DNA from: Streptomyces barkulensis
GTDB lineage: Bacteria; Actinomycetota; Actinomycetes; Streptomycetales; Streptomycetaceae
Direction: 5' to 3'
Assembly: GCF_002843305.1 (NCBI RefSeq)
Contig: NZ_PGSG01000009.1
Span: 1 to 64,000 of the forward strand
DNA length: 64,000 nucleotides
The notes beneath the pieces were generated by a model. That model was given only the letters and a program-made list of their open reading frames with translations. It was not told the origin of the DNA and made no database searches. The translations under genes and the position numbers were made by a program. Below, piece after piece: positions 1 through 8,773 of the stretch. Each line of letters begins with the position of its first letter. Position 1 is the stretch's first letter.

Positions 1-25
1 TTTCGTAGAGTCCGCGATCGTGTGA

Positions 26-910
26 TCAAGCGGTCTGCGGGACTTCCTCCAGGTACGCCCAGTACGTCTGCTCGTACTCGTCGGGCGGCACGTAGCCCAG
101 GGCGGAGTGGAGTCGTTCACCGTTGTACCACGCGACCCACTGGAAGACGGCCCGCTCGACCTGGTCGAAGTCCCGCCATGGCCCCTGATGTTCGATCAGT
201 TCGGCTTTGAACGTGCCGTTGAGGGCCTCGGCCATCGCGTTGTCATAACTGTCCGCGACGGACCCGACCGACGCCGAGGCACCGACCTCGGCGAGACGTT
301 CCGTGTACCGAATGGATACGTACTGCGACCCGCGGTCGCTGTGATGGATGAGATCGGCGTCCTTCTTGATCCTCTGCCGCCACAGCGCCATCTCCAGTGC
401 GTCCAGCGGCAGGTCCGTGCGCAGGTGCGTGGCGGCCTGCCAGCCCACGATCCGGCGTGAGTACGCGTCCAGGACGAACGCGACGTAGACCCACCCCGAC
501 CAGGTGCGGATGTAGGTCAGGTCCGCCAGCCACAGCTGGTTGGGCCGCTCGGCGGTGAAACGGCGGTTGACCAGGTCCGGCGGGCGCGGCGCGGCCGGCT
601 CGGGGACCGTGGTGCGGCGGCGCTGCCCGCGGATGACGCCCTCGATGCCGAGCTCGCCCATCAGCCGCTCGACCGTGCAGCGGGCCACCGTGTGTCCGGC
701 GCGGACCAGGGCGCGGGTGACGCGGCGTGCGCCGTAGGTGCGCCCGGAGTCCTCCCACGCGGCTGTGACCAGCGGGATCAGTTCTTCGTCGCGCAGGCGT
801 CGGGCCGACTTCGGCCGCGTCTTGCGCGCGAAGTACGTCGACGGCGACACATCCAGCACCCGGCAGACGGGATCGACCCCGAGGCCCTTGTCGCGCAGGT
901 GGTCGATCAC
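26..910 (-). CDS. IS3-family transposase OrfB (DDE catalytic part)
   Basis: Catalytic half of the IS3 transposase, 294 aa. An HTH_21-like N-terminal region (about 40-95) is followed by an rve integrase core. The catalytic residues are visible: Asp in LADLTYIRT, Asp in HHSDRGSQY, and Glu in NAMAEALNGTFK, spaced as expected for a D,D(35)E enzyme; the C-terminal WYNGERLHSALGY is the usual family ending. It starts at a GTG that overlaps the orfA stop (GTGA), but the working enzyme is normally the OrfAB fusion made by -1 frameshifting upstream. No stop or frameshift interrupts it, so it may be active. Confidence 0.93.
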   Translation of the reverse strand: MIDHLRDKGLGVDPVCRVLDVSPSTYFARKTRPKSARRLRDEELIPLVTAAWEDSGRTYGARRVTRALVRAGHTVARCTVERLMGELGIEGVIRGQRRRTTVPEPAAPRPPDLVNRRFTAERPNQLWLADLTYIRTWSGWVYVAFVLDAYSRRIVGWQAATHLRTDLPLDALEMALWRQRIKKDADLIHHSDRGSQYVSIRYTERLAEVGASASVGSVADSYDNAMAEALNGTFKAELIEHQGPWRDFDQVERAVFQWVAWYNGERLHSALGYVPPDEYEQTYWAYLEEVPQTA

Positions 911-1218
911 CTGCTCGGCCTCGTCCGGGGACGGTCGATCTCCTGGGCAAAAAACACCGAGGCGGCCTTCAGGATCTCGTTGGCCCGCCTCAACTCGGCG
1001 TTCTCCTTGCGGAGTTCCTTCAACTCGTCGCGCTCGGCGGTCGTCAGCCGGTCGTCACGCTCGCCGGCGTCCGCCTCGGCCTGGCGGACCCAGGACCGCA
1101 GGGCTTCCTTGTGGATGCCGAGGTCGCGGGCGACGTGGGCCACAGGGCGGCCGGTCGCGCGGACCTCGCGCACCGCCCGCTCACGCAGCTCATCGGGGTA
1201 CTTACGGGGTGCTGGCAT
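907..1218 (-). CDS. IS3-family transposase OrfA (DNA-binding part)
   Basis: 103-aa helix-turn-helix protein that binds the IS ends: HTH at about 5-50 (YPDELRERAVREV, KEALRSWVRQAE) followed by a leucine-zipper-like coiled coil (ELKELRKENAELRRANEILKAA). A run of six T on the coding strand (plus positions 949-954) lies about 40 bases before the stop; slipping by -1 there joins OrfA to the orfB frame through a short linker containing DRPSPDEAEQV. Length and layout are normal for the IS3 family. Confidence 0.92.
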   Translation of the reverse strand: MPAPRKYPDELRERAVREVRATGRPVAHVARDLGIHKEALRSWVRQAEADAGERDDRLTTAERDELKELRKENAELRRANEILKAASVFFAQEIDRPRTRPSR

Positions 1219-1276
1219 TGCTCGTGGTTCTCCTTACGCCTGGAAGCGTAACCCAGGCTTGAGGGACTCCACGAAG

Positions 1277-2395
1277 ATCAGTACAGCTCACAGCGGACCG
1301 TGGATGGATGCCCTCACCTCCTGGCGGAAGACGTGGCAGTGCCAGGGGCCCGTCGAGCTACGCGACGACGACCGTGCCCTACGGCTGACGCTCGACGTAC
1401 CCGCACATGCCGCGATCCTGCGGAAGCACCTGAACCGTAACGGGCAGGCCGTGCTCACCGAGGCACCGCCGGAGGACGGGTTCGGCTGGATCGGCGGCCG
1501 TGTCCACGAGGTAGCCGTGCCCATGACCAGCACCCGGCCACCCTCACCCAATCCCCTCACCGGCCGCCTGCCCGTGCAGCGCAACCGTACGCTCGGCCCC
1601 CTGCCCGCCGCGCCCAACGCGTTCTGGGTGAACGTGCGGCTGTACGCGCACCCCGACCTCCACGATGAGCTGATCACCCAGAGCCTGACCGCTTTCACTC
1701 CGCGTCTGCATGGCTGTCCTGACTGGTGGTTCATCCGCTACCGCACCCCACACGGCGCCGACCACATCCGCCTGCGCATTCGCGCCGCGAGCGCGGGCCA
1801 ACGCAGCGCCTACACCGAAGCGATCGGCAACTGGGCTGCGATACTGCACGACCACGGCGTGATCAGTGACCTGGCATTCACCACCTACACTCCCGAAATC
1901 GGCCGTTACGGCAACGGTCGAGCCATGGCCCATGCGGAAGCCGTGTTCGTCGCCGATTCGTACTTCGCAGCCACAGCCCTCGGCGGTGTCGCAACGCCAG
2001 GCGTCGACGGCCAAGCGCTCACGGCCGTCGGAATGGTCGATATGGCCCGCGGTCTGCTCGGTGACGACGAGGGCCTGCGCTGGCTGGCCGAACGTCCGGT
2101 GCCGGCTGCCGCAGGACGCGCTGCGACCGACCAGGCCATCGCTCTCGTTCGAACCGGAAGTCCAGCCTCGCATGGCTGGCCCGCGTCCCTCACCGACGCA
2201 TGGCACCGTCGCGGTGACGCTCTGACCCGCTACCGTGAGTATCTGGATGATGCCATGGATGTTGATGCGGTGCTGGAGTCGCTGCTGCACATGCATCACA
2301 ACCGGATGCGCGGCGTCAACCGCGACGACGAGAAGGCCTGCCGCCGTATCGCCCGTCAGACTGCCATCGCGTGCCTCGCGTGGCCGGAGGCATAG
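1277..2395 (+). pseudogene. Lantibiotic dehydratase (LanB, FxLD type), 5' end removed by IS3
   Basis: Remaining C-terminal part, about 372 residues, of a LanB-type protein. The first 80 or so residues are the end of the dehydratase glutamylation domain; after a proline-rich linker comes a SpaB_C / thiopeptide-type domain (FWVNVRLYAHPDLHDELI, WWFIRYRTPHGADHIRLRI). The frame is open from the IS edge with no start codon of its own. Intact LanB would use glutamyl-tRNA to dehydrate Ser/Thr in the precursor; this copy has lost most of that domain. It lies 2 bp before lanC. The missing 5' part should lie beyond the left window edge if the insertion was simple. Confidence 0.85.
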
Positions 2396-2397
2396 CA

Positions 2398-3555
2398 GTG
2401 AACTCCACAACCCAGGCGGTGCCCGGCCGGCCGCAGTCGCTGTACTCCGGAGCCGCCGGCCTCACCCTTTTACATGCGGTCAGAGAGCGTGTCGGCGTGG
2501 GTGACACAGAAGCGATGCGGGCGTGCGCCGAGTCCATGTTCCGTATGCCGATCATGGCGGGCCCCGAGGGATTCGGCCTGTACGAGGGTGCCCCAGCAGT
2601 CGCCTACGTCCTCACTTTCACGGACACCCCCTCCGCCGGGCGGCTCCTGTCTGTCCTCGATGGTCATGTACGGCGCATCACGGCCTCGCGACTGGAAGGC
2701 GCCCGCGCCCGGTTGGAAAGCGGGCGGACCGCGAAGACTGCCGAGTTCGACCTGATCAGCGGGCTGACCGGGTTGGGCGTCTACCACTTGCGTCAAGGCA
2801 ACGCCGCCGAGCTGTACGGCATCCTGTCCTACCTCGTTCAGCTCTGCGAACCCATCACCATCGGCGGGCGGAGGCTACCCGGCTGGTGGAGCATCGGCGA
2901 AGCGGGGACTGCGTGGCCGGCCGACGGGCACGGCAACTTCGGCCTCGCCCACGGCATCACCGGGCCCCTCGCGCTGCTCTCCACCTCCACTCTGCACGGG
3001 TACACCGTGGCCGGCCAGAAACGTGCCATTACTCGCATCGGCCAGTGGATGGACGACTGGAAGAGCGGCAATGGGTACTCCGCCCGCTGGCCGGAGTGGA
3101 TCGACCTGCGGGAGCAGCGGCACGGCAGCACCGGGCGCACGGGCCCGAAGCGACCGTCGTGGTGTTACGGCACCCCGGGGATCGCCCGTGCGCTGCAGCT
3201 CGCCGGGCGCGCTCTCGGCGACACCGTGCTTCGGAAGCAGGCCGAACAGGCACTCGCCGGATGCCTGCTGGACCCGCAGCAGCTCTCCCTGCTCACCGAT
3301 GCCTCCCTGTGCCACGGGTGGTCCGGGCTCATACAGGCCGCCCGGCGTGCCGCCGAGGACGAGCAGGACGGGCAGCTCCCCGTCCTGCTCCCGAGGCTAC
3401 GGTCCGGGCTCACCACGTACCTGAAGGAGCATGGGCCGCCGGCCCGCCCCACGCTCATGGAAGGTACCGCCGGGCTGGATCTGATCCAGCTCGAAGACCT
3501 CAAGTGCACTACACAAGAGACACGCTGGGACCTCTGCCTGCTGTTGAGCGGCTGA
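2398..3555 (+). CDS. Lanthionine synthetase C family protein (FxLD cluster LanC)
   Basis: 385-aa LanC-like cyclase, which would add Cys thiols to dehydrated residues to close lanthionine rings. The zinc ligands are present: Cys in PSWCYGTPGIARAL and Cys-His in SLCHGWSGLI near the C-terminus; the GxxG repeats of the alpha/alpha toroid are seen (LAHGITGPLAL). GTG start chosen because GGAGG lies 8 bases upstream. Codon 25 is TTA (2470-2472), a rare Streptomyces codon read by the bldA tRNA, so expression may be developmentally gated. It follows the truncated lanB by 2 bp and may now depend on promoter activity from the IS or be silent. Confidence 0.9.
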   Translation: MNSTTQAVPGRPQSLYSGAAGLTLLHAVRERVGVGDTEAMRACAESMFRMPIMAGPEGFGLYEGAPAVAYVLTFTDTPSAGRLLSVLDGHVRRITASRLEGARARLESGRTAKTAEFDLISGLTGLGVYHLRQGNAAELYGILSYLVQLCEPITIGGRRLPGWWSIGEAGTAWPADGHGNFGLAHGITGPLALLSTSTLHGYTVAGQKRAITRIGQWMDDWKSGNGYSARWPEWIDLREQRHGSTGRTGPKRPSWCYGTPGIARALQLAGRALGDTVLRKQAEQALAGCLLDPQQLSLLTDASLCHGWSGLIQAARRAAEDEQDGQLPVLLPRLRSGLTTYLKEHGPPARPTLMEGTAGLDLIQLEDLKCTTQETRWDLCLLLSG

Positions 3556-3646
3556 TCCGATTCACCACCGATTCACACCTCCACGATGTAACCAGGCTCT
3601 GCCCGCGCTCCGCCCAGAACGAACCGGGTCTCCCGGAAGGACATGT

Positions 3647-4867
3647 ATGACCAAGCACAGCATTCCGCATGAACTACGCAATCATCTGGTCGACCAGATC
3701 GTGAAGGCCAGTCCCCCCGGCCTCTACGACACTCGCGTCGAGGAGGCGATGCGCGCGGTTCCCCGGCACGACTTCATTCCCCGGGCATCCCTGGAACTGG
3801 CCTACGCCAACCAGGCCGTAACGATCAAGGACAATCCCGACCCCGACGCCCTGCCCCTCAGCTGCGCATCACAGCCCGACGTGGTGTTCTTCATGCTCGC
3901 CCAGCTGGGCATCCAGCCGGGCGACAACATTCTGGAGGCCGGCGCGGGCACCGGCTACAACGCCGCGCTCATGCGATACCTCACCGGCCCGGCCGGGAGT
4001 GTCACCACCCTGGACTACCACGAGGACGTCGCCGCCCATGCCCGGCAGCGACTCGACGCGACCGGATTCGGCGACGTGCGGGTCCTCACCCGGGACGGCG
4101 CCCTCGGGGCCCCCGAATACGCGCCGTACGACCGGCTCATCGCCACCGTAGGCGTCTGGGACCTACCCGCATCCTGGTGGGAACAACTGGCCGTCGGTGG
4201 CCGCATGGTACTTCCGCTGCGCTGGCGCGGTCTGACCCGCAGCGTCGGCTTCGTCCGCGAAACCGACCGCCTGCGTTCGGAGTCCCTGGCCACCTGCGGC
4301 TTCCTGCCCATGATCGGCCAGGACGGCGAACGCGAGGGCTATGTGGACGAGTCCCGCCTGGTCAAGCTGTACTGGGACGCCGACCAGCCCATCCACCCGC
4401 TCAGCCTGCGTAGAAGCCTGGCCGAGGCGGAGGAACACCTCCTGTGGACCGATGTCGTGGTCGCACCGGAGGAACCGCTCGACGGAATCTGGCTCCGTCT
4501 CAGCGCTCTGGACCCGGCGACCTGCCGCATCACAGTCCGCCCCGAAGCATTCACCGGCACCGCCGGACTGCACCGCCCGGCCGTCCCCGCGCTGAGCCCC
4601 GCCCTCGTCGAAGGTGATTCCCTGGCGTATCTGGTTCTCGAACCGGTCGATGTGCGGAGCGGCAAGCGGTACCGGCTGGGCGCCGCCGGGTACGGACCGG
4701 CCGGTCAGGGACTGGCCGAGCGGCTGAGCGTGCAGCTGCGCGCCTGGGGCAACGACCGCACCCTACTGCCGTCGATCGCCGCCTACCCGTCAGGAACTCC
4801 GACCGGGAATCCGACCGACGGGCAGATCATCGACAAGCCGTCCGTCCGCCTGGTCATCGCTTACTGA
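3647..4867 (+). CDS. Methyltransferase of the FxLD lanthipeptide system
   Basis: 406-aa protein-L-isoaspartate O-methyltransferase-like enzyme. The N-terminal half has the PIMT fold: VPRHDFIP, the SAM-binding motif LEAGAGTGYNAALM at about 105-118, and the acidic residue in TTLDYH. The C-terminal 180 residues form an extra domain typical of lanthipeptide-linked PIMTs. Related enzymes methylate an Asp side chain in the modified precursor, giving an ester or imide; that role here is inferred from context. ATG at 3647 follows GGAAGGA. It is the last cluster gene and is closed by a strong hairpin at 4872-4934. Confidence 0.88.
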   Translation: MTKHSIPHELRNHLVDQIVKASPPGLYDTRVEEAMRAVPRHDFIPRASLELAYANQAVTIKDNPDPDALPLSCASQPDVVFFMLAQLGIQPGDNILEAGAGTGYNAALMRYLTGPAGSVTTLDYHEDVAAHARQRLDATGFGDVRVLTRDGALGAPEYAPYDRLIATVGVWDLPASWWEQLAVGGRMVLPLRWRGLTRSVGFVRETDRLRSESLATCGFLPMIGQDGEREGYVDESRLVKLYWDADQPIHPLSLRRSLAEAEEHLLWTDVVVAPEEPLDGIWLRLSALDPATCRITVRPEAFTGTAGLHRPAVPALSPALVEGDSLAYLVLEPVDVRSGKRYRLGAAGYGPAGQGLAERLSVQLRAWGNDRTLLPSIAAYPSGTPTGNPTDGQIIDKPSVRLVIAY

Positions 4868-4871
4868 CTCT

Positions 4872-4934
4872 CCCCTACGCCTGGCGCGGCAGTCGACACA
4901 ACGGATACGTCGACTGCCGTGCCAGGCGTAGGGG
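4872..4934. terminator. Bidirectional hairpin terminator
   Basis: Stem of 26 bases with a single mismatch (4872-4897 with 4909-4934) and an 11-base loop, ending in a G run. It lies 5 bases after the methyltransferase stop and about 30 bases past the 3' end of rnpB, so it can stop transcription from both sides. Confidence 0.85.
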
Positions 4935-4966
4935 GGGCGGGGGCTGCGGCGGGCAGAAGCGGTAAG

Positions 4967-5393
4967 CGGCAGACGAGCCGTGCTGTACGCCGGGTTCTGT
5001 CTCCGGTGGGCCTCGCGGCCCGCCGGGAGGCGGCCATCCATCTGGGACCGGTGTCGCCACCGGCCTCGTGCGGTCTACCCGCGGACTCGGGCGGGCCGCC
5101 CTCGGACATCCGCGCAGGGCCGCCGTCCCAGTAGGGCGACGGCCCCTCTTGACCTTGCTCCGGGTGGGGTTTACCGAGCCGCCCAGGTCACCCTGGGCGC
5201 TGGTGGTCTCTTACACCACCGTTTCACCCTTACCGGGGGCGGTGAGGCCCCCGGCGGTCTGTTTTCTGTGGCACTTTCCCGCGGGTCACCCCGGGTGGGC
5301 GTTACCCACCACCCTGCCCTGTGGAGCCCGGACGTTCCTCGACGTTCACCCCGTAAGGGTTCGCGCCGCGACCGCCCGCACGACTCGTCTGCC
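4967..5393 (-). ncRNA. rnpB: RNase P RNA, bacterial type A
   Basis: Catalytic RNA of ribonuclease P, which cuts 5' leaders from pre-tRNAs. On the minus strand the universal P4 5' segment GAGGAACGTCCGGGCTCC is at 5340-5323, and later AGAGGGGCC, GGTAAACCCCACCCGGAGCAAG and the 3' segment ending in ACAGAACCCGGCGTACAGC are recognisable. The outer helix P1 pairs GGCAGACGAGTCG (from 5393) with CGGCTCGTCTGCC (ending near 4968), which sets the ends. About 427 nt, normal for Streptomyces. Ends may be off by a few bases. Confidence 0.95.
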
Positions 5394-5437
5394 GTACCGC
5401 CCATGCTATCCCGCCGCCGTGGGCGGCGCGGACCGCG

Positions 5438-5470
5438 CCTTGACCATGCCGCGACGTCAAGGTGTTCACT
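5438..5470 (+). promoter_or_regulatory. MerR-type promoter/operator for the downstream merR gene
   Basis: Perfect 7-11-7 dyad CCTTGAC...GTCAAGG at 5438-5462. TTGACC (5440-5445) can be the -35 box and TTCACT (5465-5470) a weak -10 box, 19 bp apart, the stretched spacing used by MerR regulators. Transcription would begin at about the A of the ATG at 5477, so the mRNA would be leaderless and autoregulated. Confidence 0.6.
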
Positions 5471-5476
5471 CGCGGC

Positions 5477-6298
5477 ATGAGGATCGGCGAGCTGGCCGCG
5501 CTGGCGGGCGTCACCACCCGCACCGTGCGGCACTACCACCATCTGGGGCTGCTGCCCGAGCCCGCGCGGCGGGCGAACGGCTACCGGGAGTACGGGCTGC
5601 GTGACGCGGTCGCGCTGGCGCGGGTGCGGCGGCTGACCGGGCTGGGGCTGAGTCTGGAGGAGGTGCGCGACGTCCTGGCCGCGCGGGGTTCGGACGCGGG
5701 GCGCGAGCTGCACGAGGTGCTGACCGAGCTGGACGCGGACCTGGCCCGGCAGGAGGAGGCGCTGCGCGGGCGCCGGGCCCGGGTGCGGGAGCTGCTGGAG
5801 CTGGCCGAACGCGGGGAGCTGCCCGCCGAGGGGCCGGTCTCCTCCGAACTGGCCGCGCTCTTCGGGGAGATGGCCCGCGCCGGGGCCCGGCTGCCGGGGC
5901 CGGAGCCGGCGATGGCGGCGAAGGAGCGGGAGCTGCTGGCCCTGCTGGAGACGGCCGCGCCCGCGCGGGCCGGCCGGGAGGTGGTCGCGGCGCTCGGCGT
6001 CGCGGGCGCCGACCCGGCGGCGATGGACCGGATGTACCGGGTGTACGCCCTGCTGGACGAACTGGTGGAGGCGGACGTGGACGATCCGCGGGTGGCGCGG
6101 GCGGCCCGGGCGGTGGCGGAGTGCGTGCCGGAGGCGGTGCTGGAGGCGGTCGGGGGCGTTCCCGGGGGACTCCCGCACGGCGGGCACGGCGGGGAGGCGG
6201 ATGGCGGTTTCGCCGGGGAGGTGTTCGCCGACCTCGCCCCGGCCCAGGCGGAGGCGGTGCGGCAGGCGATGCGGCTGCTGGTGGAGCGTGCCCGGTGA
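5477..6298 (+). CDS. MerR-family transcriptional regulator
   Basis: 273-aa regulator. Residues 1-70 form the winged helix-turn-helix (MRIGELAALAGVTTRTVRHY, then LLPEPARRANGYREYG), followed by a dimerisation helix (EVLTELDADLARQEEALRGRRARV) and a helical effector domain of unknown ligand. An alternative GTG at 5462 adds five residues, but ATG 5477 gives the canonical family N-terminus and fits the predicted transcription start. Its TGA overlaps the GTG of the next gene by 4 bases, so the two are coupled and the membrane protein is a likely target or partner. Confidence 0.9.
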   Translation: MRIGELAALAGVTTRTVRHYHHLGLLPEPARRANGYREYGLRDAVALARVRRLTGLGLSLEEVRDVLAARGSDAGRELHEVLTELDADLARQEEALRGRRARVRELLELAERGELPAEGPVSSELAALFGEMARAGARLPGPEPAMAAKERELLALLETAAPARAGREVVAALGVAGADPAAMDRMYRVYALLDELVEADVDDPRVARAARAVAECVPEAVLEAVGGVPGGLPHGGHGGEADGGFAGEVFADLAPAQAEAVRQAMRLLVERAR

Positions 6299-7176
6299 GC
6301 CGGGGACGTGCGGCGGGCGGGGGGCGCGTGCTGCGGTGGGGTGCGCTGACGGTGGTACCGGCCGAGGTCGCGCTGGTGGTGTGCCTGGTGGCGGGGGTGC
6401 GGGTGCCGTGGCCGGTGCTCGTGGCGGCCGAGGCGGCGGTCGCGTGCGTGGTGGCGGCCGAGGCGGTGGTGCTGGTGCGCGCCTGGCGGGCGGCGCGGCG
6501 GCGGGGGCTGGGCGGCCGGGCGGCGGCGGGCGAGGCCGTACGGGCGGCCGCGGCGGCCGTACCCGTGCCGGTGCGGCGGCTACTGGTGCACGAGGCGCGG
6601 GTGACGGCGAGCCTGGTGCGGTGGGTTGCCCGGCGTCCGCACGGGGTGGGGCCGGGAGACGCGCCGGTCGCGTACGCGGGCGGGCAGGCCGCGCTGGTGT
6701 ACGGGCTGCTGTTCGCGGTCGTGGTGGAGACGGCCGTACTGGGGGTGCTGCTGGCCCGGTGGCCGGTGGCGCACGCGGTGGTGCTGGTGCTGGACGCGTG
6801 GAGCGTGCTGCTGGTGCTGGGCTTCCAGGCCGCCTGTGCGGTGCGCCCGCATGTGGTGGGCGCGGACGGCTCGCTGCGGGTGCGCTACGGCGCGCTGGTG
6901 GACGTGGCGGTGCCCGCGGGTTCGGTGGCCGCCGTCCGCGTCGAGCGCCGCTTCGCCTCGGGACGTCCGGTGGAGGTCGCCGACGGGGTGCTGGATCTGG
7001 CCGTGGGCGGGCAGACCACGGTGACGGTGGAGCTGGCCGCGCCGGTGGAGGTCGTCCGTCCGCTCGGGGGCCGGGAGCGGGCGCGGGTGCTGCGGCTGTA
7101 CGCCGAGGACCCGCGGGCGGCGGTGGCCGCGCTGCGGGCGGGGACGGGGACGGGGACGGGGGCGGGGCTTCGGTAG
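6295..7176 (+). CDS. Membrane protein of unknown function, coupled to merR
   Basis: 293-aa protein with four probable transmembrane segments: about 12-50 (two, rich in Val/Ala/Leu) and 130-185 (two, around VYGLLFAVVVETAVLGVLLA and AVVLVLDAWSVLLVLGF), then a cytosolic beta-rich tail (RVRYGALVDVAVPAGSVAAVRVE) that resembles a PH-like or YdbT-like fold. GTG start overlaps the merR stop. I do not recognise a defined family. Its place behind a leaderless merR suggests it handles or responds to the MerR ligand, which is inference. Confidence 0.75.
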   Translation: MSRGRAAGGGRVLRWGALTVVPAEVALVVCLVAGVRVPWPVLVAAEAAVACVVAAEAVVLVRAWRAARRRGLGGRAAAGEAVRAAAAAVPVPVRRLLVHEARVTASLVRWVARRPHGVGPGDAPVAYAGGQAALVYGLLFAVVVETAVLGVLLARWPVAHAVVLVLDAWSVLLVLGFQAACAVRPHVVGADGSLRVRYGALVDVAVPAGSVAAVRVERRFASGRPVEVADGVLDLAVGGQTTVTVELAAPVEVVRPLGGRERARVLRLYAEDPRAAVAALRAGTGTGTGAGLR

Positions 7177-7237
7177 GCGCCCGGGCCGGGCGGACCGGCG
7201 GCGGCCCCGGCTCCGGCCGGCCGCCGCACCGGGTACG

Positions 7238-8623
7238 TCACACCGACCGTGTCTCGCCGCTGCGGTCGGCGTAGGCGTCGAGGAGGCGTCCCTCCAGCGC
7301 CGCCAGGACGCGGCCGTTCAGGTCGTGCACCTGCGCGGCGTCCGCCGGGCCGACGGAGGAGTCCATGGTGTCCATGATCAGTTCCGCCGCCCGCCGGACC
7401 TCGGCCGCGTCCGCCCCGCCGTCTTCCCCGCCTCCCCCGCCCTCCCGGTGTACCGCCGCGGCCAGGTCGCGGAGCATGCGCAGCAGGGCGGCGAGCACGG
7501 AGGGTTCGTCCGAGGAGTAGCGCCTGAGCTGTCCGCAGGCCAGGTCGAGGTAGTAGCGCAGGTCCCGGTCCGGCACGACCACCCGCACGGTGCCGTCCTC
7601 GTCCTCGTGCGGGACGTCCCCCAGCCGGCGGCCGGCCAGCCGCACCAGCAGGTCGGCCATGTGGCCGACGGCGGTGCAGGCGGTGACGGGGTCGTTGATC
7701 CCCGGGGACATCGCCTTGACCGCGATGTCCTCCAGTTGCCGGAAACCGAAGGCGACGTCCTGGTCGGGGGTCCGCTCGAAGCCGGTCCTCAGGGCCGCCT
7801 CGATCTCCTCGGCGGTGCCGTCGGTCCCGAGGTCGGGGATCCGGTCGGCGGGGTCGCGCGCCCACACCACCGCGACCGGGTTGCCCGCCACGATCAGGTC
7901 GCCGGGCCGGACGCCGATCCGGACGAAGGTGTCGGTGCGGCGCGCGCACGCCACCAGCGCCCGGGTGTCCACCGCCCGCAGGAAGCCGCTGCGGCGGGCG
8001 CGTACCACCGCACCGCGTACCGGTTCCGGGTCCGGGACCGGGGGGACCGGGGAGGGATCGTCGCGGGCGGGATGGCGTCTGCGGATCGCGTCGCCGGTCT
8101 CCTGGTGGGTGTCGAGCATCATGGAGTCCACCCGCAGCCTGCGGATGATGTGGTTGAGGAAGCCGAGCACCGCCGCCAGGGACGCGACGCCGAGCGCGGA
8201 GGCGAGGACCAGGGACACCACCGGCAGCGCCTCCCCCGACCTCATGAAGGACAGGGTGGCCAGCGCGAACACCAGGGTCGTGAGCAGTACCGTCAGGACG
8301 GCCTTGAGCACCGGGTCGTGGGCGTAGCGCCGCAGCAGCCGGGGGGAGAACTGCTGGGAGGCCAGTTGCAGTGTCACCACGGTGACACTGAGGGACAGGG
8401 TCGCCACGGTGACCGACGAGGTGGCCACCACCTGGAGCATCGAGGAGGCCGACTCGTGACCGCCCGGCCAGAGGTTGGCCGGACCGGTTCCGGGCCGGGG
8501 CCGGAACTGCTCCAGGAGGATCGCGGCGACCAGGGCGACGGCGCCTCCGGCGGTCGGCCACACCCACAGCGGTGGGCGGGAGGACGCCGCGCGGGTCTTC
8601 CGGTCGTGCTGGAAAGGGTTCAC
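7238..8623 (-). CDS. DUF2254 family membrane protein
   Basis: 461-aa integral membrane protein of the DUF2254 family. The N-terminal third carries about four transmembrane helices (for example AGGAVALVAAILLEQ, TVATLSLSVTVVTLQLASQQ, VVSLVLASALGVASLAAVLGF). The family motifs QFSPRLLR and DVAFGFRQLEDIAVKAMSPGINDP are clear. The C-terminal part is soluble. Function of the family is unknown. GTG at 8623 was chosen as the first plausible start before the first helix; the open frame runs on upstream only because of high GC. Confidence 0.85.
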   Translation of the reverse strand: MNPFQHDRKTRAASSRPPLWVWPTAGGAVALVAAILLEQFRPRPGTGPANLWPGGHESASSMLQVVATSSVTVATLSLSVTVVTLQLASQQFSPRLLRRYAHDPVLKAVLTVLLTTLVFALATLSFMRSGEALPVVSLVLASALGVASLAAVLGFLNHIIRRLRVDSMMLDTHQETGDAIRRRHPARDDPSPVPPVPDPEPVRGAVVRARRSGFLRAVDTRALVACARRTDTFVRIGVRPGDLIVAGNPVAVVWARDPADRIPDLGTDGTAEEIEAALRTGFERTPDQDVAFGFRQLEDIAVKAMSPGINDPVTACTAVGHMADLLVRLAGRRLGDVPHEDEDGTVRVVVPDRDLRYYLDLACGQLRRYSSDEPSVLAALLRMLRDLAAAVHREGGGGGEDGGADAAEVRRAAELIMDTMDSSVGPADAAQVHDLNGRVLAALEGRLLDAYADRSGETRSV

Positions 8624-8773
8624 GCCGCGCCGGGTACCGCACCGGCCGGATCCGATGCCCCGGCCGGGCGGCGGGGTGGCGGGGCGGCCGGGTGGGAGGA
8701 GCGCATACGCTGCTGTGGCGTCGGCGCGGAGGAACGCGACCCGGCGCGTGTACCGCCTGTGAGGAGAACCACC

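Larger units (their letters stand above)
2..1275 (-). mobile_element. IS3-family insertion sequence, apparently complete
   Basis: An element of about 1274 bp with near-perfect 12-bp terminal inverted repeats: TTCGTAGAGTCC at 2-13 and GGACTCCACGAA at 1264-1275, one mismatch. It carries the two overlapping reading frames of IS3 transposases, orfA and orfB, on the minus strand. The target-site duplication cannot be checked because the left flank lies outside the window. It sits inside a lantibiotic dehydratase gene, whose reading frame resumes right after 1275. Boundaries are inferred from the repeats. Confidence 0.85.

Noticed and set aside
3556..3646. Lanthipeptide precursor between lanC and the methyltransferase
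   Set aside because: No start codon with a leader and Ser/Thr/Cys-rich core was found in any frame of this 91-base gap.
4790..5604. Several short open frames over rnpB
   Set aside because: They lie within the structured RNase P RNA and have no protein features.
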